64,000 nt of DNA from an uncultured Sphingomonas sp. (GCF_937871615.1 NZ_CALMPA010000071.1:100563-164562); one strand, 5' to 3'. Shown: positions 35,021 through 44,383, counted from the stretch's first letter. The notes: generated from the letters alone by a model not told the origin. Made by a program: numbers and translations.

Positions 35021-35709
35021 ACCTGTTCTTCAATTCCAATGCCGCCACGCTTTCGCCGGTCGCGCTGTTCATCCAGGCCGATTGGGTGGTGAAACTGGTG
35101 ATGCTCGGGCTGCTTGCCGCGAGCATCTGGACCTGGGCGATCGTCTTCATGTTCTGGCGCCGTATCGGCGCCACGCGGCGCGAGACCGAGCGGTTCGAGC
35201 GCGATTTCTGGAAGGCGGACGATATCGACGCCTTCTACAAGACGCATGTGGATAACGAGCAGCCCGCCGCTCGCGTGTTCGTCGCCGGCGTCGCGGAATG
35301 GCGCCGCTCAACGCAGGGTGTCGCGATCGACCGTTCGGGCACGCGCGAACGGCTGGCGACGACGATGGGCGCGGCGGTCGCAAGCGAGATCGACCGCCTG
35401 TCCGATCGGCTCAACATCCTCGCGACGGTCGGCTCGGTCGCGCCGTTCGTTGGTCTGTTCGGCACGGTGTGGGGCATCATGCGCAGCTTCACCTCGATCG
35501 CCAGCCAGCAGAACACCAGCCTTGCCGTCGTGGCGCCGGGGATCGCGGAGGCGCTGTTCGCCACCGCGATCGGCCTGTTCGCGGCGATCCCGGCGGTGAT
35601 CGCGTACAATCGCTTCAGCCACGGCATCAACCGGATCGAGGCACGGCTGAACCGCTTCGCAGACGGCTTCCACGCCACGCTGAGCCGCCAGCTCGATCGC
35701 GAACGCTGA
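35017..35709 (+). CDS. tolQ: Tol-Pal system protein TolQ
   Basis: The 230-residue MotA/TolQ/ExbB-family protein has three membrane segments (about residues 22-42, 130-155 and 173-195), including VGSVAPFVGLFGTVWGIMRS and GIAEALFATAIGLFAAIPAV. It uses the proton gradient with TolR to energise TolA. The best start is the TTG at 35017, which overlaps the ybgC stop and gives the usual family length with an AGAAGGA site; the upstream extension is inside ybgC. Confidence 0.94.
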   Translation: MNLFFNSNAATLSPVALFIQADWVVKLVMLGLLAASIWTWAIVFMFWRRIGATRRETERFERDFWKADDIDAFYKTHVDNEQPAARVFVAGVAEWRRSTQGVAIDRSGTRERLATTMGAAVASEIDRLSDRLNILATVGSVAPFVGLFGTVWGIMRSFTSIASQQNTSLAVVAPGIAEALFATAIGLFAAIPAVIAYNRFSHGINRIEARLNRFADGFHATLSRQLDRER

Positions 35710-35713
35710 GCCG

Positions 35714-36148
35714 ATGGCAATGCAACTCCCCTCGCAGCGGAGCGGCCATCGGCGCGCGCCGATGGCGGATATCAACGTCACGCCGCTGGTGGACGTGATG
35801 CTCGTGTTGCTCATCATCTTCATGGTTACCGCACCATTGCTGACGGCGGGCGTGCCGGTGAACCTGCCGGACAGCCGCGCCAAGCCGCTCGATCAGGATC
35901 AGCACCCGACCGAGATTTCGATCGACACGATGGGCCGCATCTTCATCGCCAAGGAGGAAGTGCCCGAGCAGCAACTGCCGCAGCATCTGGAGGCGATCGC
36001 CGCGCGCGCGCCGGCGGGCGGGCAGCCGCCGCAGGTGTTCCTGCGCGCCGACAAGTCGCTCGATTACGGCCACGTCATGCGCGTGATGGGCGAACTGAAC
36101 CGCGCCGGGCTCAATCGCGTCGCGCTGGTGACGGTCGGCGAGGATTGA
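35714..36148 (+). CDS. tolR: Tol-Pal system protein TolR
   Basis: The 144-residue ExbD/TolR protein has an N-terminal anchor with the proton-conducting Asp (VTPLVDVMLVLLIIFMVTAP, about residues 22-41) and a periplasmic domain with LPDSRAKPLDQDQHPTEISI and VFLRADKSLDYGHVMRVM. It is 4 nt after tolQ and 4 nt before tolA. Confidence 0.95.
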   Translation: MAMQLPSQRSGHRRAPMADINVTPLVDVMLVLLIIFMVTAPLLTAGVPVNLPDSRAKPLDQDQHPTEISIDTMGRIFIAKEEVPEQQLPQHLEAIAARAPAGGQPPQVFLRADKSLDYGHVMRVMGELNRAGLNRVALVTVGED

Positions 36149-36152
36149 CCTG

Positions 36153-37091
36153 GTGGATCGCGCCGAGAAGATCGGGCTTGGAATCGCCATTGCCGGGCAC
36201 GTCGTGCTGTTCGGCCTGCTGTCGGTCGGCTTTCTCGCGACCCCCAACCCGCTCAAGCTGAAGCAGCAGCCGGTCGAGGTAAGCCTGGTAAAGGATGTCG
36301 GGCTGGAAGCGACCGCACCGCAGGCGGAGACCCCGCCCGCGCAATCGGTCGCCCCCGATCAGGGCGAGCCGGAGGAAGCCGCCGCGCCCGCCCCCGTGCC
36401 AGCCGCGCCCGAGCCGAAGCCCCAACCGGTTCCCCAGCCCGCGCCAAAGCCAGAGCCGAAGCCCGCCCCGGTAAAGCCGGCGCCGAAACCCGCGCCCGCG
36501 CCAAAGCCCGCGCCGAAACCGGAACCCAAGCCGAAGCGGGAGCCGCCGGCGGCTGAAAAGACCGCCACCAAGCCCGCCCCGCCCAAGCATCACGCGGCGG
36601 CGGCAGCCGAAAAGACCCCGCCGGCCAAGGCGCCCGGCACCGGCAAATCGGCCGAGGCCACGGCAACGCGCCCGCGCGGCAGCCGGCTTGGCGCCGATTT
36701 CCTCAAAGGGCTGACCAGCGACGAGAGCAAATCGACCAGCCAGGTGCCGCGCGCCGCGAAGATCGACGCCGCCGCGCTCGCCTCGATCGTTCAGGCGATC
36801 GCGCGGCAGATCCAGCCTTGCGCCGATCGGCAGGTCGATCCCGGCCCCGGCGCGAACGAGATCGTCACCACGCTCAACCTGAAGCTCAACGAGGACGGCA
36901 CGCTCGCCGCGACCCCCACCGTGGTGCGCCAGACCGGCATCAACGAGGAAAACCAGCGTTACGCGCGCCGCGTGATTGATCTGGGCGTGGCCGCGTTCAA
37001 GGGCTGCGCCCCGCTGAAGCTGCCGCCGCAATTCTATTCCACCCCCAACGGCGGGTGGAACAACATCAACTATCAGTGGAAGCTCCGGTGA
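36153..37091 (+). CDS. tolA: Tol-Pal system protein TolA (TonB-like)
   Basis: The 312-residue protein starts with a GTG and has one membrane helix (IAIAGHVVLFGLLSVGFLA), then a long Pro/Lys/Ala-rich spacer (about residues 60-165) with repeated PKPAP units and a C-terminal domain around QPCADRQVDPGPGANEIVTT and CAPLKLPPQFY. It links the inner-membrane TolQR complex to TolB and Pal. The spacer composition makes the opposite strand look open; those frames are shadows. Confidence 0.9.
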   Translation: MDRAEKIGLGIAIAGHVVLFGLLSVGFLATPNPLKLKQQPVEVSLVKDVGLEATAPQAETPPAQSVAPDQGEPEEAAAPAPVPAAPEPKPQPVPQPAPKPEPKPAPVKPAPKPAPAPKPAPKPEPKPKREPPAAEKTATKPAPPKHHAAAAAEKTPPAKAPGTGKSAEATATRPRGSRLGADFLKGLTSDESKSTSQVPRAAKIDAAALASIVQAIARQIQPCADRQVDPGPGANEIVTTLNLKLNEDGTLAATPTVVRQTGINEENQRYARRVIDLGVAAFKGCAPLKLPPQFYSTPNGGWNNINYQWKLR

Positions 37092-37163
37092 TCCCGCCAT
37101 TGCCCCACGATCGCGCCGCGCCGGGAGAGCGGGGCCGCGAGAACGAAAGGAAAGGCCCCTGTC

Positions 37164-38549
37164 ATGCGTAGCCTCGCCCTCCTCTCCGCCCTGTTGCTGG
37201 CCTCCGCCGCGACCGCGCAGGACATGCCCGCCACCCCGCTGAAGCCGCCGCAGCAACCCGCCGCGCAGGCGCCGGGCGCGGCCCCGCCGCCGCTGGAAGT
37301 GTCAGTAACCGGCGGCATTTCCGCGCCGATGCCGATCGCCATCCCGGCGATGCCGACGACGCAGGTGATGCAGACGCCCGCCGGGATGACCGACGCGCTG
37401 GGCCGCCAGCTCGCCGATATCGTCACCAACGATCTCAGGAATTCCGGGCTGTTCACCCCGCTGCCGCCCGCGCAACTGCGCACGGTGATGTTCCCGGAAG
37501 TGACCGCGCCCGCTTTCTCTTACTGGGGCGGATCGGGCGCGCAGGCGCTGGTGCAGGGCTTCATCCGCGCCAATGGCGACGGCACGCTGACGGTGGGCTG
37601 CTATCTTTACGACGTGTCGGCGCAAACCGAATTGATGCGACAGGGCTTTGTCGTGCCGCCGTCCGAATGGCGCCGCGCCGGGCATAAATGCGCCGACATG
37701 GTCTATACCCGGCTGACCGGCGAAGGGCCGTATTTCGACAGCCGCGTCGTCTATGTTTCCGAAACCGGGCCAAAGGCGCACCGCATCAAGCGGCTGGCGA
37801 TCATGGATCAGGACGGTGCCAACCACCGCTTCCTCACCAACGGCCAGTCGATCGTGCTGACGCCGCGCTTCGCGCCGAACCAGCAATCGATCGTTTATAT
37901 GAGCTTCGTCAACGACAAGCCCGCGATCTATGTCTATAATCTCGGCTCCGGCACGCAGCATCTGGTGACTTCGGCGGAGCGGCTGACCTTCGCGCCGCGC
38001 TTCTCGCCGGATGGGCGGTGGATCATCTTCTCCATGTCCACCGGCGCGAACACCAATATCTATCGCGTGCCGGCAAGCGGCGGGACGCCAGAGCGGCTGA
38101 CCAACTCACCCGGCATCAGCACCGGCGGCAGCTATTCGCCGGATGGCTCCAAAATCGTGTTCGAAAGCGATCGTTCGGGCAGCCAGCAGCTTTATGTGAT
38201 GAACGCCGATGGATCGAACCAGCAACGGATCAGCTTCGGCGGCGGGCGTTACGCCACCCCGGCATGGAGCCCGCGCGGCGATCTGATCGCCTTCACCAAG
38301 ATCGGCGGCTCGTTCCGCATCGGCATCATGAGCCCGAACGGATCGGGCGAGAAGCTGCTCACCAATTCATGGCAGGATGAAGGGCCAAGCTGGTCGCCCA
38401 ACGGGCGCGTGCTGATGTTCTTCCGTCAGGGTCGGGGCAATGCCGGTAAGGCCGATCTGTGGTCGGTCGATCTGACCGGCGTGAACGAGCGCCGCGTGCC
38501 GACCCCGCTCGACGGCTCCGATCCGGGATGGGGGCCGCTTCGCCCTTGA
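37164..38549 (+). CDS. tolB: Tol-Pal system periplasmic protein TolB
   Basis: The 461-residue protein has a signal peptide (LALLSALLLASAATAQ), an N-terminal TolB domain and a six-bladed beta-propeller with WD40-like PD40 repeats such as FSPDGRWIIFSMS, YSPDGSKIVFESDR and WSPRGDLIAFTK. An extended Pro/Ala-rich stretch at about residues 20-75 is longer than in enteric TolB. It connects TolA to Pal and helps envelope constriction during division. Confidence 0.95.
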   Translation: MRSLALLSALLLASAATAQDMPATPLKPPQQPAAQAPGAAPPPLEVSVTGGISAPMPIAIPAMPTTQVMQTPAGMTDALGRQLADIVTNDLRNSGLFTPLPPAQLRTVMFPEVTAPAFSYWGGSGAQALVQGFIRANGDGTLTVGCYLYDVSAQTELMRQGFVVPPSEWRRAGHKCADMVYTRLTGEGPYFDSRVVYVSETGPKAHRIKRLAIMDQDGANHRFLTNGQSIVLTPRFAPNQQSIVYMSFVNDKPAIYVYNLGSGTQHLVTSAERLTFAPRFSPDGRWIIFSMSTGANTNIYRVPASGGTPERLTNSPGISTGGSYSPDGSKIVFESDRSGSQQLYVMNADGSNQQRISFGGGRYATPAWSPRGDLIAFTKIGGSFRIGIMSPNGSGEKLLTNSWQDEGPSWSPNGRVLMFFRQGRGNAGKADLWSVDLTGVNERRVPTPLDGSDPGWGPLRP

Positions 38550-38597
38550 ACTTTCGCCAAGGGCGCGGAACAAGGTTTTTTTTCTGGAGATGTTATC

Positions 38598-39122
38598 ATG
38601 GCTAGACTGACGACCACATTGCTGATGGCAACGGCATTGGTGGCAACCGCCGCCTGCTCGAAGAAGCATCCAGAAACGCTGCCGCCCCCGCCGGGACCGG
38701 CGCCGGAACAGACCCAGCCGACCGGCCCGCAAGGCCCCGTCGGCGATACGGTGATCCCCGGCTCGTCGGCGGATTTCAAGCGTTCGGTGACCAGCGACAC
38801 GGTTCATTTCGGGCTCGACATGTCCGATATCGACGATCAGGCCCGCGCGATCCTCGATACGCAGGTGCAGTGGCTCACCCGTTATCCCAACGTGCGCGTC
38901 ACGGTGGAGGGCCATTGCGACGAGCGCGGCACCCGCGAATATAACCTCGCGCTCGGCGAGCGCCGCGCCAATGCGGCGAAGAACTATCTCGCCAGCCGTG
39001 GCGTCGATGCCTCGCGCATCACCACGATCAGCTATGGTAAGGAGCGCCCGATCGCGCTCGGCTCCGACGAGGCGGCCTGGGCGCAGAACCGTCGCGCCGT
39101 GACGGTGGTGCTCGGCCAGTAA
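38598..39122 (+). CDS. pal: Peptidoglycan-associated lipoprotein Pal
   Basis: The 174-residue lipoprotein has a lipobox (LVATAACSK, Cys at about residue 21), a Pro-rich tether and an OmpA-like domain with VEGHCDERGTREYNLALGER and ANAAKNYLASRGVD, which binds peptidoglycan. It ends the tol-pal operon and is followed by a strong hairpin. A CTGGAG site lies 10 nt before the ATG. Confidence 0.96.
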   Translation: MARLTTTLLMATALVATAACSKKHPETLPPPPGPAPEQTQPTGPQGPVGDTVIPGSSADFKRSVTSDTVHFGLDMSDIDDQARAILDTQVQWLTRYPNVRVTVEGHCDERGTREYNLALGERRANAAKNYLASRGVDASRITTISYGKERPIALGSDEAAWAQNRRAVTVVLGQ

Positions 39123-39130
39123 GGCAGGCC

Positions 39131-39163
39131 GGGGCCGGCGGCGGGGAAATCGCCGCCGGCCCC
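39131..39163 (+). terminator. Terminator hairpin after pal
   Basis: Perfect 13-bp arms GGGGCCGGCGGCG and CGCCGCCGGCCCC surround a 7-nt loop, followed by GATT. It ends the tol-pal operon. Confidence 0.7.
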
Positions 39164-39248
39164 GATTGCACCGCGCCACATGACCGGCGCGATTGCATCG
39201 CGCGCGCCGATGCGGAATGCTCGCTCCCGACAAGATCGGGGAGGCGGC

Positions 39249-40037
39249 ATGAAGGCGATTTTCATCACTGGCGGCGCATCGGGCATCGGCCGCGCGGTGG
39301 CGATCCTGTTCGCCGCGCGCGGCTGGCGGGTCGGGCTGGCGGATATCGACGCGACCGGGCTTTCCGCCACCGCCGCGATGCTGCCGGCGGACCGCACCTC
39401 CACCCATATCCTCGACGTGCGTGACATGACGGCGTGGGAGGAAGCGCTCGCCGCCTTCACCGCGACGACCGGCGGGAAACTCGACGTGTTGTTCAACAAC
39501 GCGGGCATCGGCCAGGGCGGCCCGTTCGGAAACATCGACCGCGCCGCGCTCGATCGCGTGATCGACATCAATTTCCGTGGCGTCTCTTATGGCGCGCGCG
39601 CCGCTTATCCCTATCTCAAGGCGACGGCGGGATCGTGCCTGCTCAACACCGCCTCGGCCTCGGCGATCTACGGCTCACCCGGCCTGTCGCTCTATTCCGC
39701 GACCAAATTCGCGGTGCGCGGGCTGACCGAGGCGCTGGACGGCGAATGGGCGGCAGACGGCATCCGGGTGCGCGATCTGATGCCTGCGTTCATCGACACC
39801 GCGATCCTCGATGCCGGGATCGCGGGCACCAACCATACCGCGCGCGACGCGGTGATCGCGGGCGGCTATGAGTTCACGCCGGTGGAAACGGTGGCGCAGG
39901 CTGCATGGGATGCGGTGCACGGCGATCGCCTTCACACCGTGATCGGCAAGACGGGGCACCGGCTCGCCTTCGCGGCGCGCTGGATGCCGGGGCGGCTGCG
40001 CCGGATGATGCGCGCGGGGGCGCTGGGCCGTGGCTGA
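39249..40037 (+). CDS. Short-chain dehydrogenase/reductase
   Basis: The 262-residue Rossmann-fold enzyme has the nucleotide-binding TGGASGIGRAVA, the NNAG motif in LFNNAGIGQGG, an active-site Ser (NTASASAIYG) and YSATK (catalytic Tyr and Lys). Substrate is not evident. The ATG at 39249 follows GGGGAGGC and removes a spurious upstream extension. The gene converges on the pterin dehydratase gene across a long hairpin. Confidence 0.9.
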   Translation: MKAIFITGGASGIGRAVAILFAARGWRVGLADIDATGLSATAAMLPADRTSTHILDVRDMTAWEEALAAFTATTGGKLDVLFNNAGIGQGGPFGNIDRAALDRVIDINFRGVSYGARAAYPYLKATAGSCLLNTASASAIYGSPGLSLYSATKFAVRGLTEALDGEWAADGIRVRDLMPAFIDTAILDAGIAGTNHTARDAVIAGGYEFTPVETVAQAAWDAVHGDRLHTVIGKTGHRLAFAARWMPGRLRRMMRAGALGRG

Positions 40038-40078
40038 GTTCCCGCGTCCGCGCGGCAACGCGCGTGAGCGTATATCGC

Positions 40079-40156
40079 GGCACCGGCCCGCTCCCCCACC
40101 CTGCCTCCCACAGCATATCCTTGATGGGTGGCCGGGCGGGGGAGCGGGCCGGTGCC
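40079..40156. terminator. Long perfect inverted repeat between converging genes
   Basis: Nineteen-base perfect arms (GGCACCGGCCCGCTCCCCC at 40079-40097 and its complement at 40138-40156) surround 40 nt that contain a further ACCC/GGGT pair. It lies between the SDR and pterin dehydratase genes and is the likely two-way terminator. Confidence 0.6.
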
Positions 40157-40174
40157 GGATTCGCGAACGGGCTC

Positions 40175-40468
40175 TCAGCCGTCGAGGATCGAATCGATCG
40201 CCTCGGCCAGTTCCACGTCGCGCGTCGAAAGCCCGCCGGCGTCATGCGTGGTGAGCAATATCTCCACCCGGTTCCACACATTGGTCCATTCCGGATGGTG
40301 ATCCATCTTCTCCGCGATCAGCGCCACCTGCGTCATGAAGCCGAACGCCTCGGCGAAATCGGTGAAGACGATCGAGCGGGTGATCGCGTCGCGCGCCTCG
40401 TCGTAATCCCAGTCCGACAGGCCATCGAGCGCGTCCGCCCGCTCCGCCTCGCTCAGCGCCTCGATCAT
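40175..40468 (-). CDS. phhB: 4a-hydroxytetrahydrobiopterin dehydratase (PCD/DCoH)
   Basis: The 97-residue protein has the PCD signature: [37 protein letters not shown] and [16 protein letters not shown]. The His-His and His residues of the active site are present. It recycles the pterin cofactor of aromatic hydroxylases or acts in pterin salvage. Start at the second of two adjacent ATGs fits the AAGGAGGGC site best; an upstream ATG (MSGKEG) is possible. Confidence 0.92.
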   Translation of the reverse strand: MIEALSEAERADALDGLSDWDYDEARDAITRSIVFTDFAEAFGFMTQVALIAEKMDHHPEWTNVWNRVEILLTTHDAGGLSTRDVELAEAIDSILDG

Positions 40469-40503
40469 CATGCCCTCCTTGCCGCTCATGGCACGGCACG
40501 GGT

Positions 40504-40926
40504 ATGGCGATCGCGATGAAGGGGCAAGAGGTGATGGGCGCGGCGCCATCGGCGGACGCGATCGAGGCACAGGCGCGAGCGGTGATCGCGCGCCTGCCCG
40601 CGCAGTTCCGCGTGCATCTCGGCGATATCGTGCTCGCCGTGGAGGAATATGCCGACGAGGAGACGCTGGCGGCGATGGGGATCGAGCACCCGCTCGATCT
40701 CACCGGCCTCTATCATGGCCGCCCGCTGGGCGAGAAATCGTCACTCGATTCGGGCGCGTTGCCCGATCGCATCTTCCTCTATCGGCAGGCGATCCTCGCC
40801 GAATGGTGCGAAACCGGGGTGCGGCTCGACGATCTGGTCGCGCATGTGACGATCCACGAGATCGGGCATCATTTCGGCCTATCCGACGATGATATGCACG
40901 CGCTGGAAGACGCGGTGACGGATTGA
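40504..40926 (+). CDS. Small zincin-like metallopeptidase-family protein
   Basis: The 140-residue protein carries [15 protein letters not shown] near the C terminus, an HExxH zinc motif with a third ligand position downstream, as in the PF06262 family (DUF1025). Such proteins are single-domain minimal zincins with no settled biological role. The true start may be a little downstream, since several Met codons and no good ribosome site occur at the front. It overlaps the TTG start of ccmA by 4 nt. Confidence 0.82.
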   Translation: MAIAMKGQEVMGAAPSADAIEAQARAVIARLPAQFRVHLGDIVLAVEEYADEETLAAMGIEHPLDLTGLYHGRPLGEKSSLDSGALPDRIFLYRQAILAEWCETGVRLDDLVAHVTIHEIGHHFGLSDDDMHALEDAVTD

Positions 40927-41501
40927 GCGCGCGGCTCGCGTTCGATGGCGTCGCCTGCGCGCGGCGCGGACGGACATTGTTCGAAAATCTGTCGTTCGCG
41001 CTCGAAGCGGGTGAGGCGCTGATCGTGACCGGGGCGAACGGCGTCGGCAAATCGAGCCTGATCCGCGTCGCCGCGGGGCTGCTCGCGCCCGCCGCGGGCG
41101 CCGTTGCCCATGATGGCGCGCGCGCGCTGCTCGCCGAGGCGGCGGCGCTGGATGCGGAGCGCGATGTTGCCGCCGCGCTGACCTTCTGGGCGCGGCTCGA
41201 CGAGCGGCCAGCACCCGAAACGCGCGTTGCCGCCGCGCTCGACACGCTCGATCTGGCGGCGCTGGCCGATGTGCCGGTGCGCCTGCTCTCCACCGGGCAG
41301 CGCCGCCGGGTCGGCTTCGCGCGGGTGCTGGCGAGCGAGGCCCCGATCTGGCTGCTCGACGAACCCGCCAACGGCCTGGACCATGCCGCCGTCAACCGGC
41401 TGGAAAGCGCGATCGCCGCGCACCGCGCGCGCGGCGGCATCGCGCTGGTCGCGACCCACCAGCCGCTCGCACTGGCGGACACGCGGGAGCTGAGGCTGTG
41501 A
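40923..41501 (+). CDS. ccmA: Cytochrome c biogenesis ATP-binding protein CcmA
   Basis: The 192-residue ABC ATPase has Walker A (TGANGVGKSS), an LSTGQRRRV signature and Walker B (WLLDEPANGLD) and is small, as CcmA is. With CcmB it forms the transporter that supports the release of holo-CcmE. A TTG at 40923, overlapping the previous stop, is the start. It is followed by ccmB with a 4-nt overlap. Confidence 0.92.
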   Translation: MSARLAFDGVACARRGRTLFENLSFALEAGEALIVTGANGVGKSSLIRVAAGLLAPAAGAVAHDGARALLAEAAALDAERDVAAALTFWARLDERPAPETRVAAALDTLDLAALADVPVRLLSTGQRRRVGFARVLASEAPIWLLDEPANGLDHAAVNRLESAIAAHRARGGIALVATHQPLALADTRELRL

Positions 41502-42133
41502 TCGCGCTCATCCTGCGCGATCTGCGCCGCGCTTATGCCTCGGGCGGCGCGACACTGATCGTCGCCTTCTTCCTGCTGGTGGCGATCCTGTTCCCGTTCG
41601 CGGTGGGGCCGGATCAGAAACTGCTCGCGCGGATCGGCGGCGGGGTGATCTGGGCGGCGGCATTGCTAGCGGCGCTGCTGCCGGTGGAGCGGCTGATCGG
41701 GCCGGACCTTGATTCGGGGGCGATCGACCAGTTCGCGATGCGCGGGCTATCCCCCGCCACGATCGCCGCCGCCAAGATCGCCGCGCACTGGCTCGCCTTC
41801 GCGCCGCCGCTGATGATGGCGACAATTGCCGCCGCCGGGCTGCTCGACCTGTCGGGTGACAATCTGCTGCGCGTCGAGATCGGGCTGGCGCTCGGCACGC
41901 CCGGCCTCGCCGCGCTGGCGGTGGCAACCGCCGCGCTGGTCGCCGGGCTGCGCGGCGCGGGGGCGATCGCGGGGCTTGTCATGCTGCCGCTCGCCATTCC
42001 GCTGCTGATCTTCGGCGCGGGCGCGATCGAGGGTGGCACCGGCGGGCTGAAGCTGCTCGCGGCGACCAGCCTGCTGCTCGTTGCGGGCGCACCGTTCATC
42101 GCGGGTGCCGCGATTCGCGCCGGGATGGAATGA
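41498..42133 (+). CDS. ccmB: Heme exporter protein CcmB
   Basis: The 211-residue protein has six hydrophobic helices and the CcmB opening IALILRDLRRAYASGGATL, then VERLIGPDLDSGAIDQ. CcmB is the permease partner of CcmA. The remaining ccm genes (ccmC-ccmI) are not here, so the set is split in this genome. Confidence 0.92.
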   Translation: MIALILRDLRRAYASGGATLIVAFFLLVAILFPFAVGPDQKLLARIGGGVIWAAALLAALLPVERLIGPDLDSGAIDQFAMRGLSPATIAAAKIAAHWLAFAPPLMMATIAAAGLLDLSGDNLLRVEIGLALGTPGLAALAVATAALVAGLRGAGAIAGLVMLPLAIPLLIFGAGAIEGGTGGLKLLAATSLLLVAGAPFIAGAAIRAGME

Positions 42134-42897
42134 GCGCGGGCGTCGATCTGGCGCCGATCGCATTCGCCACGGGCGCGGGCTTCGTCGGCGGGGCGATGAA
42201 CGCGCTGGCCGGCGGCGGCACCTTCGCCACCCTGCCCGCGCTCCTCGCGCTCGGGCTGCCCGCCAATATCGCCAACGCCACGTCGAACGTCGCGCTGATG
42301 CCCGGCGCGGCGACCAGCGCCTGGGCGATGCGTGATGAACTAAGGCCGCTCGGCGATGTCAGCATCCGCACATTGGCCGCGATCATGGCCGTCGCCGGAT
42401 TTGCCGGCAGCGTGCTGCTGGTGCTGACGCCGAGCCGGGCGTTCGATCTCATCATCCCCTGGCTGCTGCTCTATGCCTTCGCCGTGCTGGCTTGGGGCGG
42501 CAACGCCGCCGCGTGGCTGCACGCACGCGCGTCGATCGGCCCGCGCACGCTGATGGCGGTGCAGGCGCTGCTCGGCATCTATGGCGGCTATTTCGGCGGC
42601 GGCGTGGGGCTGATGATGATGGCAACCTATGGCCTGCTGGCCGGCCATTCGCCGCGTGAGATGTTCGCACCGCGCACGCTGATGCTCGCCACCGCAAACG
42701 CGGCGGCGGCGATCGTGTTCATCGGCACCGGCATGGTCGCCTGGGCGGCGTGCGTGCCGATGCTGGCCGGCTCGATCATCGGCGGCTGGATCGGCGCACA
42801 TGTCGGCAGACGGCTGCCCCATGGCGCGATCCGCGCATGGACGCTGCTGGTGACGGGCGCCACGACGATCGTGTTTTTCTGGCGCGCCTATCACTGA
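42130..42897 (+). CDS. TSUP-family membrane transporter (TauE/SafE)
   Basis: The 255-residue protein has about eight transmembrane segments and the duplicated family motif: GGAMNALAGGGTFATLPALL near the front and IYGGYFGGGVGLMMMATYGL in the second half. TSUP proteins move sulfite, sulfonates or related anions. It overlaps ccmB by 4 nt and lies directly upstream of a cytochrome b and a sulfite-oxidase-like enzyme, so a role with sulfite is plausible but unproven. Confidence 0.88.
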   Translation: MSAGVDLAPIAFATGAGFVGGAMNALAGGGTFATLPALLALGLPANIANATSNVALMPGAATSAWAMRDELRPLGDVSIRTLAAIMAVAGFAGSVLLVLTPSRAFDLIIPWLLLYAFAVLAWGGNAAAWLHARASIGPRTLMAVQALLGIYGGYFGGGVGLMMMATYGLLAGHSPREMFAPRTLMLATANAAAAIVFIGTGMVAWAACVPMLAGSIIGGWIGAHVGRRLPHGAIRAWTLLVTGATTIVFFWRAYH

Positions 42898-42916
42898 CGG
42901 CGTATCGTGACGCGCG

Positions 42917-43624
42917 ATGGCCGATCCTGCCCCGCCCGGCACGCGCCTCTATCGCCACCGCCTCGCGACGCGGCTGTGGCACTGGATCAACGCGATCGCT
43001 GTCTTCATCCTGATCGGCAGCGGGCTGGGCATTTCGAACGCGCATCCCCGGCTTTACTGGGGTCGATATGGCGCGAATTTCGATCACGCCTGGGCGACGC
43101 TGCCGCACTTTCCCGCCTGGCTGACGATCCCGGCGAATTACAACCTCGCCATGTCGCGGCGCTGGCATCTGTTCTTCGCGCTGGTGCTCGCCTTCGGCCT
43201 CTTGGCCTATATGATCGCAAGCCTGCTCAATCGCCATTTCCAGCGTGACCTGCGGGTGCGCGCGGGCGATGTCGCGATGCGCCATCTGCGTGCGGACGTG
43301 GCCGCGCATCTTGCCTTGCGCTTCCACGATCCCGCGCGACCGGGCGCGTATAACGTGCTGCAAAAGCTTAGTTATGTCGCGGTGATCTTCATCCTGCTGC
43401 CGCTTATCGTCCTCACCGGGCTGACGCTCTCTCCCGGCATGGATACGGCATGGCCGTGGCTGCTCGATCTGTTCGGCGGGCGGCAATCGGCCCGCTCGCT
43501 GCACTTCATCACGATGGCGGCGATCTCGGGCTTCATCGTGATACACCTCACGCTCGTCATCCTCGCCGGCGCATGGAACGAGGTGCGCTCGATGCTCAGT
43601 GGCTGGTGGCGGGTGCCCGAATGA
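42917..43624 (+). CDS. Membrane cytochrome b (b561 / Ni-Fe hydrogenase b-type)
   Basis: The 235-residue protein has four or five membrane helices and several likely heme-binding His residues, as in LATRLWHWINAIAVF, SRRWHLFFALVLAFG, RSLHFITMAAISG and FIVIHLTLVILAG. This is a b-type cytochrome that passes electrons between the quinone pool and a periplasmic partner. It overlaps the molybdopterin enzyme by 4 nt, so it is probably the partner subunit. Confidence 0.85.
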   Translation: MADPAPPGTRLYRHRLATRLWHWINAIAVFILIGSGLGISNAHPRLYWGRYGANFDHAWATLPHFPAWLTIPANYNLAMSRRWHLFFALVLAFGLLAYMIASLLNRHFQRDLRVRAGDVAMRHLRADVAAHLALRFHDPARPGAYNVLQKLSYVAVIFILLPLIVLTGLTLSPGMDTAWPWLLDLFGGRQSARSLHFITMAAISGFIVIHLTLVILAGAWNEVRSMLSGWWRVPE

Positions 43625-44367
43625 CGCTGATAACCCGCCGCGGCCTGATCCTTGGCGCGCCCGCGCTGCTCGCGGGATGCGATCGGGTGGCGCAAATCCC
43701 CGCGGCGCGCGCGATCCTGTTCAAGGGCGAGGACATGCATCGCGGGCTGCAACGCGCGCTGACCGATCGCGCCGCGCTCGCGCCCGAATTTCGCCCCGAT
43801 CAACGCTCGCCCTTCTTCCGCCCCAACGGCACGCGCGATCCGGGGACGCCGGAATATGCAGCACTCGCCGCCGGGCGCTTCGCCGACTGGCGGTTGCAGG
43901 TCGGCGGGCTGGTCTCGCGCCCGCTGGCGCTGTCTCTCGCCGATCTCACGCAATTCCCCAATCGCGCGCAGATCACCCGCCACGATTGCGTGGAAGGGTG
44001 GAGCGCGATCGCCAAATGGCAGGGGCCGATGCTGGGCAGCGTGCTGAAGGCCGCCGGCCTGCGCGATGCGGCGCGCTATATCGTCTTCACCTGCGCGGAT
44101 CTTTTCGGCGGCGAGCATTATTACGAGTCGATCGACCTGATCGACGCCTTCCACCCGCAGACGATCCTCGCCTGGGCGCTGAATGACCGGATGCTGCCGG
44201 TGATGAACGGCGCGCCGTGCCGGCTGCGTGTCGAGCGCCAGCTTGGCTATAAGCACGCGAAATATCTGATGCGGATCAACGCGGTGGCCGATCTGGCCGG
44301 AACCGGGCGCGGGCGCGGCGGTTATTGGGAAGATAATGTCGATTACGACTGGTACGCCGGCATCTGA
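43621..44367 (+). CDS. Tat-exported molybdopterin-dependent oxidoreductase, sulfite-oxidase family
   Basis: The 248-residue protein starts with a twin-arginine plus lipobox signal (TRRGLILGAPALLAGCDR), so it is a Tat lipoprotein. The Mo-binding domain includes the cofactor Cys in ITRHDCVEGWSAIAKWQG and the later ALNDRMLPVMNGAPCRLR and GYKHAKYLMRI, close to MsrP/sulfite-oxidase-like domains. It probably works as the catalytic subunit with the upstream cytochrome b. The physiological substrate is unknown. Confidence 0.88.
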   Translation: MTLITRRGLILGAPALLAGCDRVAQIPAARAILFKGEDMHRGLQRALTDRAALAPEFRPDQRSPFFRPNGTRDPGTPEYAALAAGRFADWRLQVGGLVSRPLALSLADLTQFPNRAQITRHDCVEGWSAIAKWQGPMLGSVLKAAGLRDAARYIVFTCADLFGGEHYYESIDLIDAFHPQTILAWALNDRMLPVMNGAPCRLRVERQLGYKHAKYLMRINAVADLAGTGRGRGGYWEDNVDYDWYAGI

Positions 44368-44383
44368 TTGTTAGTCTGCCCTT

